A stretch of DNA of 64,000 nt, taken from contig JAHBBC010000023.1 in NCBI GenBank assembly GCA_019915015.1, positions 558,001 to 622,000 of the forward strand. Direction: 5' to 3'. The stretch is from Auriscalpium vulgare (taxonomy: Eukaryota; Basidiomycota; Agaricomycetes; Russulales; Auriscalpiaceae). The translations under genes and the position numbers were made by a program. A model generated the notes under the pieces. That model searched no databases and was not told the origin of the DNA. It saw only the letters and a program-made list of their open reading frames with translations. Numbering within the stretch: the stretch's first letter is position 1; each line of letters starts with the position of its first letter. This document shows positions 33,592 to 46,737 of the stretch, in pieces.

Positions 33592-35889
33592 TCAGCGTGC
33601 ATCAGGCGCAGTGGAAAACCGCGTCGCTGTCTGCGTAACCGCGGCAACCGTGTTTACCACATGGGTCGCCACGGAGGTCACCATAGATCGAACCGACCAG
33701 CCCCGCCTTGCTGGCGGTGGAGCGGGGCGCGCGACGGCAGGCTGCTCCACGATATTTACAGAGACCATGGACGAAGTGAATGAGGGCGGGAGCATAGCGA
33801 GAGCGGGTAAGGGAGCGGACCCATCCGACCATCCGTGGAGGCGATGACGATCCGACTCTGGGGTTGGCATTGCTTGCGGAATGCGGTACGATGTGGGATC
33901 CGAAGCAGGTGCGGCCACAGCGAGGTGGGACGTACTTCCCCGCGCAGAAAGAGATGGCGGAGTTGCGTGATCGCAAAATTCTGATGTGCCCGGCAGTGGA
34001 GCCGGCGGCTCAACGAAAGGTCCGGAAATGACAGACCCTGCCGCGGTGTCGAGTTCCCGGCCGAGCGAATGTTCCACCGTATCAAGGGAATGCCGCGCCG
34101 AAGCTGGTGGTGAAGCAGCAGATGCGGCGACCAGTGATGTAGACCCCACAGACGTATGTGACGTGCGATCAGTTGACGCCGCAGATGTCCTGTCCGTCCG
34201 GGAATTTCTCGACGCGGTGGTTCTATTCTCGAGGCTCGATGGTGTCGTTTGTGAGAAGGTTTCGGACGACGGGGGGCGGGCAGAGGCGCTGGAGACCACA
34301 GAGTCTGTGATCCCATTGCCGCTGGATAATGAGGTGATGGTGGTATGAGATCCTCGGCTCTGCGGTGTGCGTACAAGCCAAGTGCGACTAGCGGTGCTCG
34401 ACATGGAACGAGGCTTGGGCTATGGGCACGCCCGCGTCAGGAGGTCCGGAATGCCGATAATCTGAGTGATGACGGACCTTCAAAGTAAATAACCAATCTT
34501 CTGTGTCGTCAAGAGTTTCGCTGAGGATTTCAGTCCACTCTCCAGCCGCTGCGAACGGCGTCCAACGTGTCTCTTCTGGGTCGGGGAATAGACCAACACT
34601 TGGTTGCGAAATATTGAGTATTCTTTCGGCCGGACGTCGAAACACATCGACACCCGTAATCGGCGGTAAGGCGCGATTGCAAAGCTCTGCCGACTGTATC
34701 CTGCCCTTGGTATCTAGAAGAAGTGAGCGCACGAAACACGCGACATGGCCAGGTCTCACCCTTGAGTAAGATGGCAGATCCATCCAGCTTCCACAGGTTG
34801 CCGAAGGTCCTGGATATTGTTCCACACTCGAGGAAGATACGTGCTTTTCGATCCAAGACTACCATGAAGACAGGATTACCGCTCTTCCAGTCATATACCC
34901 CGCTTAGTGCCTCAAACGTGAGCGAGCGAGCCTTCGCTGTATGTGTGTCAATTAAGTAGATATGCGGATTGTCTTGCAGGCAAATGCGAGTCTCTGGGGG
35001 CAGGCAGCTCAGTATCCAGAGCACTTCTGAAACTCTTGCATTCTTGTCGACCGTCACTGGAATTACTCTTCGTGAGTTTGCTGTGCACGAAACAGTTAAC
35101 AAAACTGACCATGCGGGATTATCTTATCGTTTGAAGACGACTTCACCGGAGTGTAACGGACACAGAACGTCACGGAGACAGTGGATTTCTTGGGAAGCTT
35201 CTTGGCGGGCTGTGGCGAAGCGTTAGTAGACGCACCGCAAAAATAGTTGTCGACGCACCTCCTCGCCCACGCGATCAACTACCTTCTTCAGCTTCTCTTC
35301 TACGACAGAGTGCTTGGTTTCCGCTTTCTGAAGTGCTTCAGGGAGCGATGATATTTTCTTGCAGACTTCACTGTGGACTTCGTCAGGTCAGAACATGGGG
35401 CAAAGGGTGTCCGTACCTCGTGGCTCGTTCGTTGGCATGTTCCAAAGAATATTTTTGCAAAAGAGAGGACGCCGACTGAAAGGCACTGTCTGCCGCTTCA
35501 GTCTTCTTCCCTCCTCTAGTGCCGGCGACCACAGCGGCGTCAAGAGCCCTCGCGACGCTGTCAAACATCCTGTGAACGGGGCACGTGTTAAGAGGAACAT
35601 GCTGCTGCGAATGTTCACCAGCAGCAATCGTGCGCATGAAGGCAAATTCGTACCTCAAAAGGTCGTCAGCCGGCCTGTGCCCCCCGCTGCCATTTGCATC
35701 GACAAGCTTTCGACAGATGTCGATCATCTCGCTGGCCTGAGCTTGATAGACCTTGCGAATATGTGGCCTCCTCTTGAAGAGTCCGTTAAGAGCCTGCATA
35801 AGGTCAGTGATCATCGCGGCTTTCGAAACAGTTTCTCGTAGAATCGATGGCGAGCGACTCGGACAATGAGGCACTGGCAGAGCGGCCAA
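33592..35889 (-). CDS. Unrecognised protein with helical N-half and Ser/Thr-rich C-tail
   Basis: Five or more exons read in one frame. The N-terminal exon (35889 to about 35383, MAALPVPHC...) has predicted helices (MITDLMQALNGLFKRRPHIR, EMIDICRKLVDANGSGG) and EEKLKKVVDRVGEE. Introns GTGCGT...CACAG and GTCAGT...ACAG lead to a probable beta-rich middle (STVSVTFCVRYTPVKSSS, SRRVIPVTVDKNARVSEVLW, SGNPVFMVVLDRKARIF, TFGNLWKLDGSAILLK). After two more introns (the last GTCCGT...CATAG, restoring PKPRSMSS), a 270-residue low-complexity Ser/Thr/Pro tail runs to the stop at 33592. I do not recognise the family. Continuous splicing across the span argues for a real gene. The start could be a later Met (for example MITDLMQAL). 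Confidence 0.6.
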
Positions 35890-36700
35890 GCCTGATATGA
35901 CTTGTCACGAAGCCCACGACATCGACTGCGTCACGATGAAGACGTCGATTACTCGTATGGAAAACGGCGCGGAGAGGAATGCAAACGTGTTTTGTTGAAG
36001 GTCAAGGGAGACTATCCGGCAAATGCCGAAGCCTCCCGCCCAGTGCCTTCCGGCGCAGCTACTTACTTACTTCCTGGTAGTTGCATTTTATTCCGATGGC
36101 TTACTAGACGTTAAATTCCACTCAACAGAGCGTAGCCAGAAATTTGAGAGCATTTCACGCGATGGAGACCTTCAGCAGTATTCCGTTCGGAATAGAGCGG
36201 TGTTGCGACTTCAATGCCGTTGAGGTTTGCACGTTTTCTACGTGCGGGCAAGTCACCAACTTTCACTGTGACATAAGATATGGATGTACATTGAATGCAA
36301 CAACACAGCCGCGTGCAGATTGAGCGTCGACCGCGCGCAGCCCACGTTGCGCGAAGCTCACAAAACGGGGCCAATTGATTGTTGGATCGTGTTTTCAGAA
36401 GGGATGCGAGGTTCAGGCGACATTGCGTACAGCAGACTGGATAGCGGTATCGACGAAATGTCGTGGTATGCAGCAATGTATCAGCCAGTTTGGCCGCATC
36501 GCAAGTTGAGCTATAGAGGGGCTGGATGGTACGGACGAGAAGCGTGATATGGACAAGAAATACATGACTATAACGGCACATATATGAGTAGCATGAAACA
36601 CGGAACACAATCGCAATGCAAGCAATGATAGTATACAAAACATGGACGGAACGAAAGCAAGATGGGTGATATGACAAAAGAGGCGTACTATGTGGCGACC
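35890..36700. other. Intergenic, no gene seen
   Basis: It contains TATCCGGCAAATGCCGA at 36013-36029, a fragment shared with the 44-bp repeats near formate dehydrogenase 2. Nothing else is supported. Confidence 0.45.
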
Positions 36701-39700
36701 TCAGTGCTTATAATCTGCCATGAGGTACGGTTGCAGTCGATGCTTGACACGCTCTCCTGCAAGCTTGGAGATGGAGTTCAACAAGTCTCCTCGCCTTAGG
36801 GGTTCTGTTGAGAGGCATTAGTACGGAGACCTAGTAAGTCGAGACTAGCCGAGACATACTCGTAATATGATCGTCCTGAGCAACAAGTAAGCATTCAATC
36901 GACCAGCAAATCAAGATCAAGGTGCTCACCATGCCTGCTTCGAGACAACGCTCGCGATCTCCAATCACTGTGCGCGGGGTGCGATGATGAGTTCCTTATT
37001 CCTCGAGAAACAACATGAGGCTCGTGACTTACTGGCGTGCGCCGTTAGCGCAATGATCGGTGTTGGCACCAAATTGTTGTGTAGTTCGTACGCTCGGATC
37101 AGTTGAGTCGCCTCCATACCACCCATGAACGGCATGGACACGTCCATCTAGCAATCCAGCATCAACTTCCCAATTCCCTACCAAATGCGAAGTCACGACG
37201 CACCAAAATGATATCGAATGGCCGACTCCGCTGTACCCGAGCTTTGAAAGCATCGATCGCCAACGATCCGTTCTCTGCAATCTCGACTGAGTGCCCGTAC
37301 TTCTCGAGGATCTTCACAGCGAGCTTCTGGTTGACTAAGTTGTCCTCCGCGAGCAGAATGTCGAAGACCTGTTCGTTGGTTGCCGCCGCTGGGCTGACAG
37401 TGCTCGACTCTAGTGCGGATATTAAGGCAGAAGCGAGGTCCTGCGCTGTCACTGGCGTGGTGACCTCTGAGCTGATGCTGTTGTCCAGACACCATTTCAC
37501 TACGATGAGCGCGGTCAGAGATTCTCCTTCGTCTACAGCTGAGAATCGCACGTACAGTTCAGACGCGGTAGATTCTATGATGTGGTGTCAGTGCGACGCA
37601 GTGATGTTGCTCCAGCCAACTTACCGGTGCCAGCAACACGATAGGGATATAGCGCAGATGCTCGTATTCACGTATGGTCTCCGTCTGCACCGTGCCAGAT
37701 GAGCTAGCATCCTGGGTCCGATGAAGGAGCGTACTCACCACCAACAGCGAATCCACAACAATCGTGTCAATGTGTGGGCACGTCGCCTTGTCTGCGACCT
37801 CCAGCGCATCGTGGATGACATATGGCCGCAGTCCGAGCTCCTGTATCCGGTCCACAACGCCCGTGCGATCCTGCAATGTGTCGACAAAGAGGATGTTACG
37901 GTTGCCGAAGGGTATCATCTTGGCGAGGGTTTGGTCGAGCGTCATCTGCCCGATCTGGGACGTGATCGTGAAGAAGAACTTGCTGCCCTTGCCGACCTCG
38001 CTCTCGACCCACATGTTGCCGGTCATGAGGTAGACGAGGCGCTTTGAGATGGATAGTCCAAGACCGGTGCCTCCGTATTCCTACAGTCAGCCCAGAGTCA
38101 GCCCTGCATACCATGCGAGGGAACATTACAAGCTTACTCGTGTGGTGGATCCATCGGCCTGCGCGAAAGTGTCGAAAATCAGGTTCAGCTTGTCCTTCGC
38201 GATGCCGATACCCGTGTCCGTCACGCAGAACTCCAGGGTAACGCTCGCATCGTCCAGGGCAAGTAACCGGCAGCTCAGCGCGACATGGCCTTTCTGCGCC
38301 ACCTTCTGCGGAGTGAACTTGATCGCGTTCCCAACCAGGTTAGTGATGACCTGGCGCAGGCGCAGCGAGTCGCCGATCAGCTGGTCTGGGATGTCCGGGT
38401 CGACATCGTACGTCAGATCCAAGTTGTTCTGCGACGCGCGCACGACGAGCGTCTTCAGGATGCCGAAGACGGTCTGCCGGAACGAGAAAGAGACCTGCTC
38501 CATGGTCATGCGACCCGCTTCGACTGTGAAGTGGAGCATCTTGATTGAGTGAAAGGTGACTCGAGTAGAAGACGAGGACGTACTCTTCGAGATATCCAAG
38601 ATATCATCGATGATCAATAGTAGTGAGCGCGCGAGGCTGTGTACTAGGAGAAGGCTCTCCCGCTGTGACCGGTTCAAGTCGCTATCGAGTGTCAACTCCG
38701 TCATACCAATGATACCGTTCATCGGCGTCCTGCACACGAGGCCGCGTATCAGTAAGGCGGCACAGCAGCTCCACGGGATAACGAAACGCACCGGATCTCA
38801 TGCGACATATTGGCCAAGAACTCCGACTTACTGCGATTCGCCAACTCCGCAGCCTCCCTTGCAGCCGTGTTCTTCTGTATACTGTCACGTAAATTGAACA
38901 CCATTTGGTTGATCTGCGTCTTGAGGGAGTCCATCTCGCCGCTCGCCTCGACGGTGATGAAGCGCGTGAAGTCGCCATCCATGGCGGCCGCCGAGATCTG
39001 CGCGAAGCCACGCACTTGCGTCGTCAAGTTCCCAGCCATTGTGTTGACGGACATCCTACACAAAGTAGGTCAGCCAAGAAAATACTCAGAAAGACATCAA
39101 AATAGACGAACGTGATCTCCTGCCAAATACCCTGCACGTTTCCGACCTCCGCCTGCACACCTAGCTTACCCTCCGTGCCGACCTCGCGGGCGACCTTCTT
39201 GACCTCGGACGCGAAGAAGCCGAGTTGGTCAATCATGTCGTTGATTGTGTTGACGAGGTCGAGTATCTCGCCATGCACGGATACACCAATGACCTTCTGC
39301 GTCAAATCCCCCGCCGCGACGGCCGTCTGGACAAGAATCGACGTCAGTGCTAGCAGAAAGAATTGAGGCTTCGCCACGTACCGTGGCTATGGCGATCGTG
39401 CGCACTTGAACCGTCAACTAAGATGCTCATATGTTAGCAAGGTCGTAGTCTTCAGATTGTTTACTCACGTTGGTAGCCATGGTGTTGACATTGTCGGTCA
39501 AATCCTGCAGCCCCAGCTGTTAGGTATATTTGTCAACGTAGCGGTTCATGCGCGTACCTTCCACGTCCCGCCAACGTTCGCGACATTCGCCTGTCCGCCC
39601 AAACGACCCTCAGTGCCGACCTCCCTCGCGACACGGGTCACCTCGTCCGCGAACACGCTCAGACTCTCCGTCATGCCGTTGACCGTCTCCTTCAAATCAA

Positions 39701-41893
39701 GCATCTCACCGCGCACGTCGACCTCGATCTTCTTCGTCAAATCTCCGTTTGCTACGGCCTTGGTGACCGTGGCGATCGAGCGCACTTGATTCGTGAGGTT
39801 CATGGCCATCAAGTTCACGTGGTCAGCCAGGACCTGCATTCCAGCGTAAGATCTTTTGCGGTAATGAAAATTGAATAGAAATGCACACCTTCCACATCCC
39901 CTGAACATCGGGTACGGTCGCCTGACCTCCGAGGATACCCTCAGTTCCGACTTCGAGCGATACACGCGTCACTTCGTTGGCAAGCGTGGAAAGCTGCGCC
40001 ACCATGGAGTTCACTGTCATCTTCAAATCCAGCATCTCTCCCTGAACGTCGACGTCGACCGTCTGGCTCAAATCGCCCAGCGCAACTGCCTTCGTGACCT
40101 TCGAGATAGATCGTACCTGGTCGGTAAGATTGCGGGCCATTTTCTTCAAAACAAACAAACTTTAAGCACATACGCGATGAATTAGTGGGAAACCTTACGT
40201 TGACATTGCGCGTCAAATCTGCCCAGGTGCCCTGTACTCCCTCTACCGTCGCCTGACCGCCGAGGATGCCTTGTGTGCCGACTTCCAAGGCGACACGTGT
40301 GACTTCGGACGCAAAGGCGCTGAGTTGGTCCACCATGGCATTCACAGTGGTCTTCAATGTGGCCATCTCGCCCTCCACTTGTATCTCAATCTTGCGCGTC
40401 AAATCACCCTTGGCGACGGCTGTCGTAACACCCGCAATAGACCGCACTTGATCCGTCAAGCTTGAACACATCCGGTTCACCTGATGTCGACGTCAGTGTT
40501 TTGATAAGATAGAGTTTGGCATGTGTGCATACGTTTCGTGTCAGCTCCAACCATACACCCTCAACGTCCGGAACGTGCGCCTGACCGCCCAATATACCTT
40601 GAGAACCGACTTCCAATGTGACGCGAGTAACCTCCGCAGCTAGCGCACGCAATTGCACCACCATGCCGTTGACCGTATTCTTCAAGTCCAGGATTTCACC
40701 GCGCGCGTCGACGTCAATCTGCTTCGACAAGTCGCCCGCCGCGACAGCCTTGGTCACGCGCGCGATGCTCCGCACCTGGCTCGTCAAGTTGGCTGCGAGT
40801 TTGTTCACGACGTCCGTAAGATCCTTCCAGGTGCCTTCAACATCCGTGACGAGCGCCTGGCCGCCGAGTTTGCTGCGGAAGCGTCAGATAGAAGCCCCTC
40901 CGCCAAAGAGAGCAACTGTGCGACTCACCCTTCCGTCCCGACTTCCTGACTGACACGCGTGACCTCCTTCGCGAACTCCGCCAGCCTGTCCACCATCTTG
41001 TTAATCACGTCCTTAAGCTGCACCATAACCACGCCCTGGACAGGAACGGTAATCTTCTGCGAGAGATCGCCAGTCGCCACCGCGTTGCAGACGCGCGACA
41101 CGTCTTGTACCTGTGCCTTTAGCAATTTGAGCTCCTCGACGGCGCTCATGCCGCTCTCGAACGCCGCAGCGGCGAGAGGACCCGGGGGAACGACGAGGGG
41201 GGAGCCGGAGGGGGAGCTGTTGTATGCCGAGGAAACCTTTGCGTTGGTGATAGCGTCCGTGACGGTCTTGCCGCACGTCGGGCACATGATGTGGTCTGGG
41301 TGAGAAGTCGGTGGGGCGGATGAGGGCCAATTGGTCGCGCCGCGGTGGAACATGTTGCTAATCGCGGAGACACCGTCGAGTGAGATGTTCATGGGGGACG
41401 GGGTGCGGCCGACGCCGGCGGCGCGGTGCGAGGGATCGTCCTGCGTCTCGCCCTCGACAGGGTCGCTGGACTGAGCAGGGTTGGGGAACGGGAAGAACGA
41501 CGGCGCAGCTGCGGTAGGGGCAGCGGGGGTGATGTCGGCTGAAGGTATGAAACCGTCGGCGATGGGCGACGCACTCGTGTACGAATTCGTCGTGGATGAC
41601 GAGACGGACGAGGTGGGGGAGACGGTGCCAGGCCCGTCGCCGACGCTACGCCTCTTCTTCGTCTCGGGGCCTTTCTCCCAGTTCTCCGAGGCCTTCAGGC
41701 TGGCGAGGGTCTCCTCTGCGGTGAACATCCGGCGGGCCATTGCGCCGAGGGCGCGGAGAATGCGCTCTGTCTGCCAATCGGATGGGCCATCGTAGCGTGG
41801 TACGGGTGCAGAGAAGGGACCGAGCTCGTAGAGGGACAGAACAGTGTTGAGATGGGACTGGAACGGATCCAGCTGCTGAATTTCGGTGCCCAT
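36701..41893 (-). CDS. nik1: Group III hybrid histidine kinase (Nik1/Os-1 type, HAMP-repeat)
   Basis: A cytosolic osmosensing kinase that feeds the HOG MAP-kinase relay; orthologs are the target pathway of phenylpyrrole and dicarboximide fungicides (family knowledge). Start at 41893 ([15 protein letters not shown]). A Ser/Pro-rich N-tail is followed by seven HAMP units (about 41130-38900), each with VRSIAxVTKAVAxGDLxxxI and EVTRVxxEVGTEGxLGGQA linkers. Next comes HisKA with [19 protein letters not shown], the H-box split by an intron. [14 protein letters not shown] is rebuilt across a GTACGT...CACAG intron. Then N-box [12 protein letters not shown]-boxes DTGIGIAKD and [12 protein letters not shown], and a receiver domain ([14 protein letters not shown], phospho-acceptor in [15 protein letters not shown], and [13 protein letters not shown]). 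The stop is at 36701-36703. All phosphorelay residues are intact. No transmembrane segment, as expected. An upstream ATG at 41965 is less likely. Confidence 0.95.
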
Positions 41894-43516
41894 CGTCGAC
41901 GGCGGCGACGGAGGGTGAGGATAAAAGGCCAATCTCACTTCGTGAGTATATAAGCCGAACGCCACGTGCGACCCCTCTTAGGCATAGGCATAGGCGCCGA
42001 CAACGCCTCTCCACACATTTCTTCTTCAGGGCAACCCGGCCCCACGGTGCCATAAGCGACGTGGTTGATAATAATATCTGCGCCAACGGCATAAAAAAGC
42101 CATCATCTGTCGGGTGAAAAAGTATCGGTTCTTCTGCTGTAATATGTAAAACTCATGACGGTCCAAGAAAGCATCGGAAAACGTGCGGCTTCTGGGGTGC
42201 AGGGCCACAAGCTAGGCATAGGCATATCATAGTCCATCCCATTTCAGATGGTGGCTAGGCTTACACCTGCCAGGCAGGGCTAATCGTCATAACTTGCGAA
42301 AGCTCTAGGCCCTCGCCTGTAGCCGTACGGCTTACAGTAATTGCCTGGCAGAACACGTTGACAAGTGGGTGAGCAGTCTATAACGGACTATCAACATAGC
42401 TTCTCCCAACAGAAAGGACTAAAAGAAATGTAGGGAATCCATGCTTACAGGAAGATAGGCACGGGAAGCGGCGTGGAATGACGGCACCATGGTCGCCATT
42501 GGATGCTGAAACCCGCAACCAGTCAGGATGCAATGCACTGGAAGAATACTCAGGTAATGTCTAGAGCATCTTCCAGGGCCGGCCGTCATATGAAGTGGAT
42601 GTTGCAGAGCCTGGACGCTGAAAGGATGTAAAACAACTTGCCAGTTGCGCGCAGGTTATGAGAAAGGGGCCAGAACTCCTCGTAATGAGGAAGGGGCCAG
42701 AACTCCTGACATCCAGCCGCTGATAGATCTCGAAGAAAGTTAGCCAAACCGCCAGAGAAAGTTTTAGTCAGAGCGAACCGCGGCGTCGACAAAGATAATG
42801 GTCGCGAGTGGACTAGAGCACTGTTGCCATGTCTGCGTAAAACCAGATGGGCCTACCCTCCGCGATAGTGACAGATGGTCGCCAAATGAGAGATCGCACT
42901 CCAGAGCGAGTAACTTGGTGGGACCAGGTCGATAGTAAAACCAGCATCGCTGTCAAATTGCTGTATAGGATCAAGCCGTAGACGGTAGAGCAAGCAGGGC
43001 GGGATCAAGTTCCGCTACTAGTGACTCGGCGCTGTGCGATAAGCTTAAGCGACTACAAGGCGCCAGAGCTGACGCGCATACTACGGCATAAGTATATGCG
43101 CCACCAAAGAGAGGGATATTTTTGCCACTCAAAAAGACCGAGGTGGCATGCAAGAATCCGGTCCTATCCAAGGGCTGACGACTAGAATCTCGTATGCACC
43201 CTAACTTGAAGCGCACCAAGCTTGAGGAGAGCAAGTGTCAGAGCGCCGGGCATTGGTCAGGTCATTCTCTGGCACTTACATTTGGTACAGTCTACCTGCC
43301 TGCCCTCGTCGCGAAGAACATCGCTTACGGCGGGCGCCCTTTGTGGTAAGTATTCTCTTGCATACTGAGCTCTACTGCCGGGCCCAGTTCTGGCTGCATC
43401 GGAACCACAGCGCATCCAACCGTTTCATGGGAAGGGAATATTGCAAAGCGAAGCTGCATGATGACGTCGAAAGTAGAGGTGAAAGTTAAGGAAGAAGGAA
43501 AGATCGGACGGACGCG
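41894..43516. other. Intergenic, no gene supported
   Basis: A short direct duplication (GAGGAAGGGGCCAGAACTCCT-like unit, twice) lies at 42656-42708. Minus-strand open frames near 42971-43234 have no recognisable motif. Confidence 0.4.
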
Positions 43517-43560
43517 GCGCGTTATTTACGCGTTGTTTGCGGCAATATCCGGCAAATGCC
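43517..43560 (+). repeat. 44-bp direct repeat, copy 1 (upstream of formate dehydrogenase 2)
   Basis: Begins GCGCGTTATTTACGCG and ends CCGGCAAATGCC; identical to 46479-46522. Looser similarity extends on both sides (GGACGGACG before; CCTCAGGGA and ACTGTGTTCAA after). Confidence 0.85.
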
Positions 43561-43582
43561 GACAGTGCTACTAGTAATATCC

Positions 43583-43879
43583 TCAGGGAGACGTGACTAG
43601 TAGACTGTGTTCAACCACATCAAGTTCCTTCAGCACCAGTCCCGCACGCGCACGTTCTGCGAGACTTCGTGGCAGCGCGGCCATGGGTGCGCACCACTCC
43701 CCATTGCCGGTCAACCAGCCCCTGCTGAAGTCCATGGCCTCGACGACGAGCACGGAGAGCGCAGGCAGCAATCCCTCAATATCATCAAGGGCAGCGCAGA
43801 GCCGCAGCACAGGCGTGCCGGAGACTGTGACGTGGTGCAGGCGGCACGCTTGCCCCAGGCCCCCAAGGCATGCGGCCAT
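43583..43879 (-). pseudogene. Possible remnant of an F-box/LRR-type protein C-terminus
   Basis: The minus-strand frame contains LPALSVLVVEAMDFSRGWLT and AERARAGLVLKELDVVEH, the pattern of strand-helix repeats seen in the C-terminal halves of Agaricomycete F-box proteins. There is no F-box, and no continuous upstream frame could be found. Probably a gene fragment; the assignment rests on texture rather than a diagnostic motif. Confidence 0.3.
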
Positions 43880-44482
43880 GCGGGCTCATCCCATCGCACT
43901 GCAAGCTCCGATGCGAGGCGCTCTGGCTCGGAGTCCTCCCACACTGTTGTAAGTACGTACTGTAGTCACCCTCTCGCAACCTCAACATCTCTGACTGCAC
44001 TGCACTTGCTCTTAAACTTATTCAGTACTTCCTCGACAAATCAAAGATGAGTGACTAAGTACATACGACTAAAGTGCTACGTTCTCACGGGCTCCTTGTG
44101 CATACGATTCCCATAAAATTTGATAAAACGGCCGCGTGCGTAACCGGCTCATCTCAGGACGTCTATCCGGACCACCTCGCTGTCTCTCGCTGCTCGTTCT
44201 TTGCTCGTACTTGCCACCAGGATGTCTTCCGCGCGTTCCGTCGCTGCGGCATCGCGGCACTGCGGCTGCCGGAGAACAACGGGGAGGTGCCGGGCGCTCA
44301 CTGCGTGCCGTGCCGACGATGTGCTCCGTCCTCCTCCTCCCGAATCCGTGGGCCGCTGCGGGAGGCGCGAATGCGCATCGGAGATGCCAGGAGGCTGTTC
44401 CTCGACATGGGCGGCAAAGACGTGTATCCGCCCCCAGCGTCTGTGATGTCACTGTTGGCGGGGTGAACGGGAGCAACAACGC

Positions 44483-44522
44483 TCCGAAGTAGCCCTACAG
44501 CGAAGAGGCACTCGGTATAAAA
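44483..44522 (+). promoter_or_regulatory. Core promoter of formate dehydrogenase 2
   Basis: TCCGAAGTAGCCCTA (44483-44497) is shared with copy 1. A TATA box, TATAAAA, lies at 44516-44522, followed by GGACGACGTTCTCGG as in copy 1. A short CA repeat lies in the leader near 44601. Confidence 0.7.
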
Positions 44523-44646
44523 GGACGACGTTCTCGGCTTAGGTCCAGCATCAATCTCGCCCTTCCATCCATTGCATCCAGACCACTCCCCCGCACACAC
44601 ACACACACATACCTACGTACCTTCGCTCTAACAGCCCATACTCAAC

Positions 44647-46225
44647 ATGAAGGCAAGTTGGCGGTAGCCTTTGACTTGTCTTCAACAATTGGTCTGACTG
44701 TCGTTTTATAGGTCCTCGCTATCCTCTACAACGGCTTCAAGGCAGCCAAGGCTGAGCCTCGTCTCCTCGGCACCGTTGAGAATGAGGTATGCAGTGCTGT
44801 GCTTCGCGCGCTCAAGCACCTTTTGATTTTAACCCCGATGTTAGCTCGGTCTTCGCGCCTACCTCGAGTCCCAGGGCCACGAGTACATTGTATGTCGACG
44901 TCCTATCTAACATCTCTTCTTTTTACTGACCCATCGTCTGGTTAGGTGACGAGTTCCAAGGAAGGCCCCGACAGTGACTTCCAAAAGCACATTGCCGACG
45001 TAAATACTCTACGTCATCTGACGGCGCAGGTTATAGACTGACCATGCTCTCAGACTGACATCCTCATCACGACGCCTTTCCACCCTGGATACCTCACCAA
45101 GGAACTCATGGCCAAGGTAAATATTATAGACCGACTGACCTCCGCGCATCGCTAACAATCAATCCACAGGCCAAGAACCTGAAGGTCTGCGTCACTGCCG
45201 GCGTCGGCTCCGACCACGTCGACCTCAACGCCGCCGTCGACCGCAAGATCCAGGTGCTCGAGGTCTCCGGCTCGAATGTCGTCTCCGTCGCGGAGCAGGT
45301 GATGATGTCCATCCTGCTCCTCGTGCGCAACTTCGTGCCCGCGCACGAGCAGGCCGTCAGCGGCAACTGGCAGGTGTCGGACATCGCGCGCAACGCGTTC
45401 GATCTCGAGGGCAAGGTCGTCGGCACCCTCGGCGCGGGGCGTATCGGCCACCGCGTGCTGCAGCGCCTCGTGCCGTTTAACACGAAGGAGCTGCTGTACT
45501 TTGACTACAAGGGGCTGCCGAAGGAGGCGGAGGAGGCGGTGGGGGCGCGCAGGGTCGAGGACCTCAAGGTCAGTGGCGGAGAAGCCGTCTCTCCAACGCA
45601 GATGCTAAACTCTTGGACTTGTAGGAATTCGTGTCGCAGTGCGACGTTGTCACCGTCAACGCCCCCCTCCACGAGGGCACCAAGGGGCTCATCAACAAGG
45701 ACCTCCTCCAGCACTTCAAGCCAGTACGTGTACTCTGTTCTGCCTCTCGCATCCGCTGACCCCAGCCCCCCAGGGAGCATGGCTCGTCAACACCGCCCGC
45801 GGCGCCATCTGCAACGCCGACGACGTCGCTGCGGCCCTCAAGTCCGGGCAGCTCCGCGGCTACGCTGGTGATGTGTGGAACCAGCAGCCCGCGCCCGCCG
45901 ACCACCCATGGCGCTCGATGCGCAACCCGCTTGGCGGCGGCAACGGCATGACGCCCCATTACTCCGGCACGACGCTCGACGCGCAGACCCGCTATGCGGA
46001 GGGCACGAAACAGATCCTGCAGAACTACTTCGAGGGCAAGCCGCAAGATCCGGGCAATGTGATTGTCGGCGTCGGTGAGTGGCTTCCCGATCAGAAATGT
46101 TTGGAGGTGGACTGATGATTCGTTGTTGGTAAACAGGCAAGATCGAGAGCGCTTCTTGTGAGTCTTTTCGACTCTTACAGCCCCAGGCTCCCTGTCTGAC
46201 CTGTGCTTCCAGATGGCCAACGCTA
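44647..46225 (+). CDS. FDH: NAD-dependent formate dehydrogenase, copy 2
   Basis: Same exon plan as copy 1. Exon 1 is ATG AAG at 44647-44652, with a GC-donor intron (AAG|GCAAGT) to 44711; exon 2 starts 44712; exon 6 starts 45170; the last exon (ATGGCCAACGC) ends in TAA at 46223-46225. All functional segments are present ([45 protein letters not shown]). The protein differs from copy 1 at only three places I can see (D for E at AAV-RK, E for Q at EAE-AV, G for N at YFE-K). Introns 6 and 7 and their exons are nearly identical between copies while introns 1-3 are clearly diverged, pointing to gene conversion in the middle of the gene. The copies lie 23 kb apart in the same orientation, which suggests duplicate dosage or different regulation. 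Confidence 0.95.
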
Positions 46226-46478
46226 AATCCTCAAGTTAAAGACTGTATTACCACCAGATGATGAGGTCGCCGCCTCCTCTGTATATTATAGTATATAGTA
46301 TACTGAATTATTAATGAACCAGCACATTTGCTTTTCGTCTACGTTGTCGCCCAGTCGGATATCTTAGCCGATGGCACACTGACGAGCCTAAAGCTAGCGA
46401 GACCATGTCGGCCGCGTTTACTCTCCACGTGCGCGTTGATGTGGATGGTGCGCATGAGAGACTTACAGGACGGACGAA

Positions 46479-46522
46479 GCGCGTTATTTACGCGTTGTTT
46501 GCGGCAATATCCGGCAAATGCC
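46479..46522 (+). repeat. 44-bp direct repeat, copy 2 (downstream of formate dehydrogenase 2)
   Basis: Identical to 43517-43560, 2.96 kb apart, bracketing formate dehydrogenase 2 and the F-box-like remnant. Confidence 0.85.
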
Positions 46523-46737
46523 AAATATGCCTCAGGGAAACTAAACTGTGTTCAAAATGTGTTCTAGATGTGTTCTTCGCCGAGTCAAGAAGTCCTGCAC
46601 GACTGTTTGCACAATTTTCATCGGAAAACAGGGATGATCCGCTGATCAAATATTTTGCAATTTCGGAGAAGTGGCGAATGAAAAATATGTGAAGCAGCAA
46701 TATCAGTACGCCTCCATCCGGACACATAGTCTACTCA

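Noticed and set aside
43583..43879. Intact F-box gene upstream of formate dehydrogenase 2
   Set aside because: Only a C-terminal-like fragment is seen, with no F-box and no open frame leading into it.
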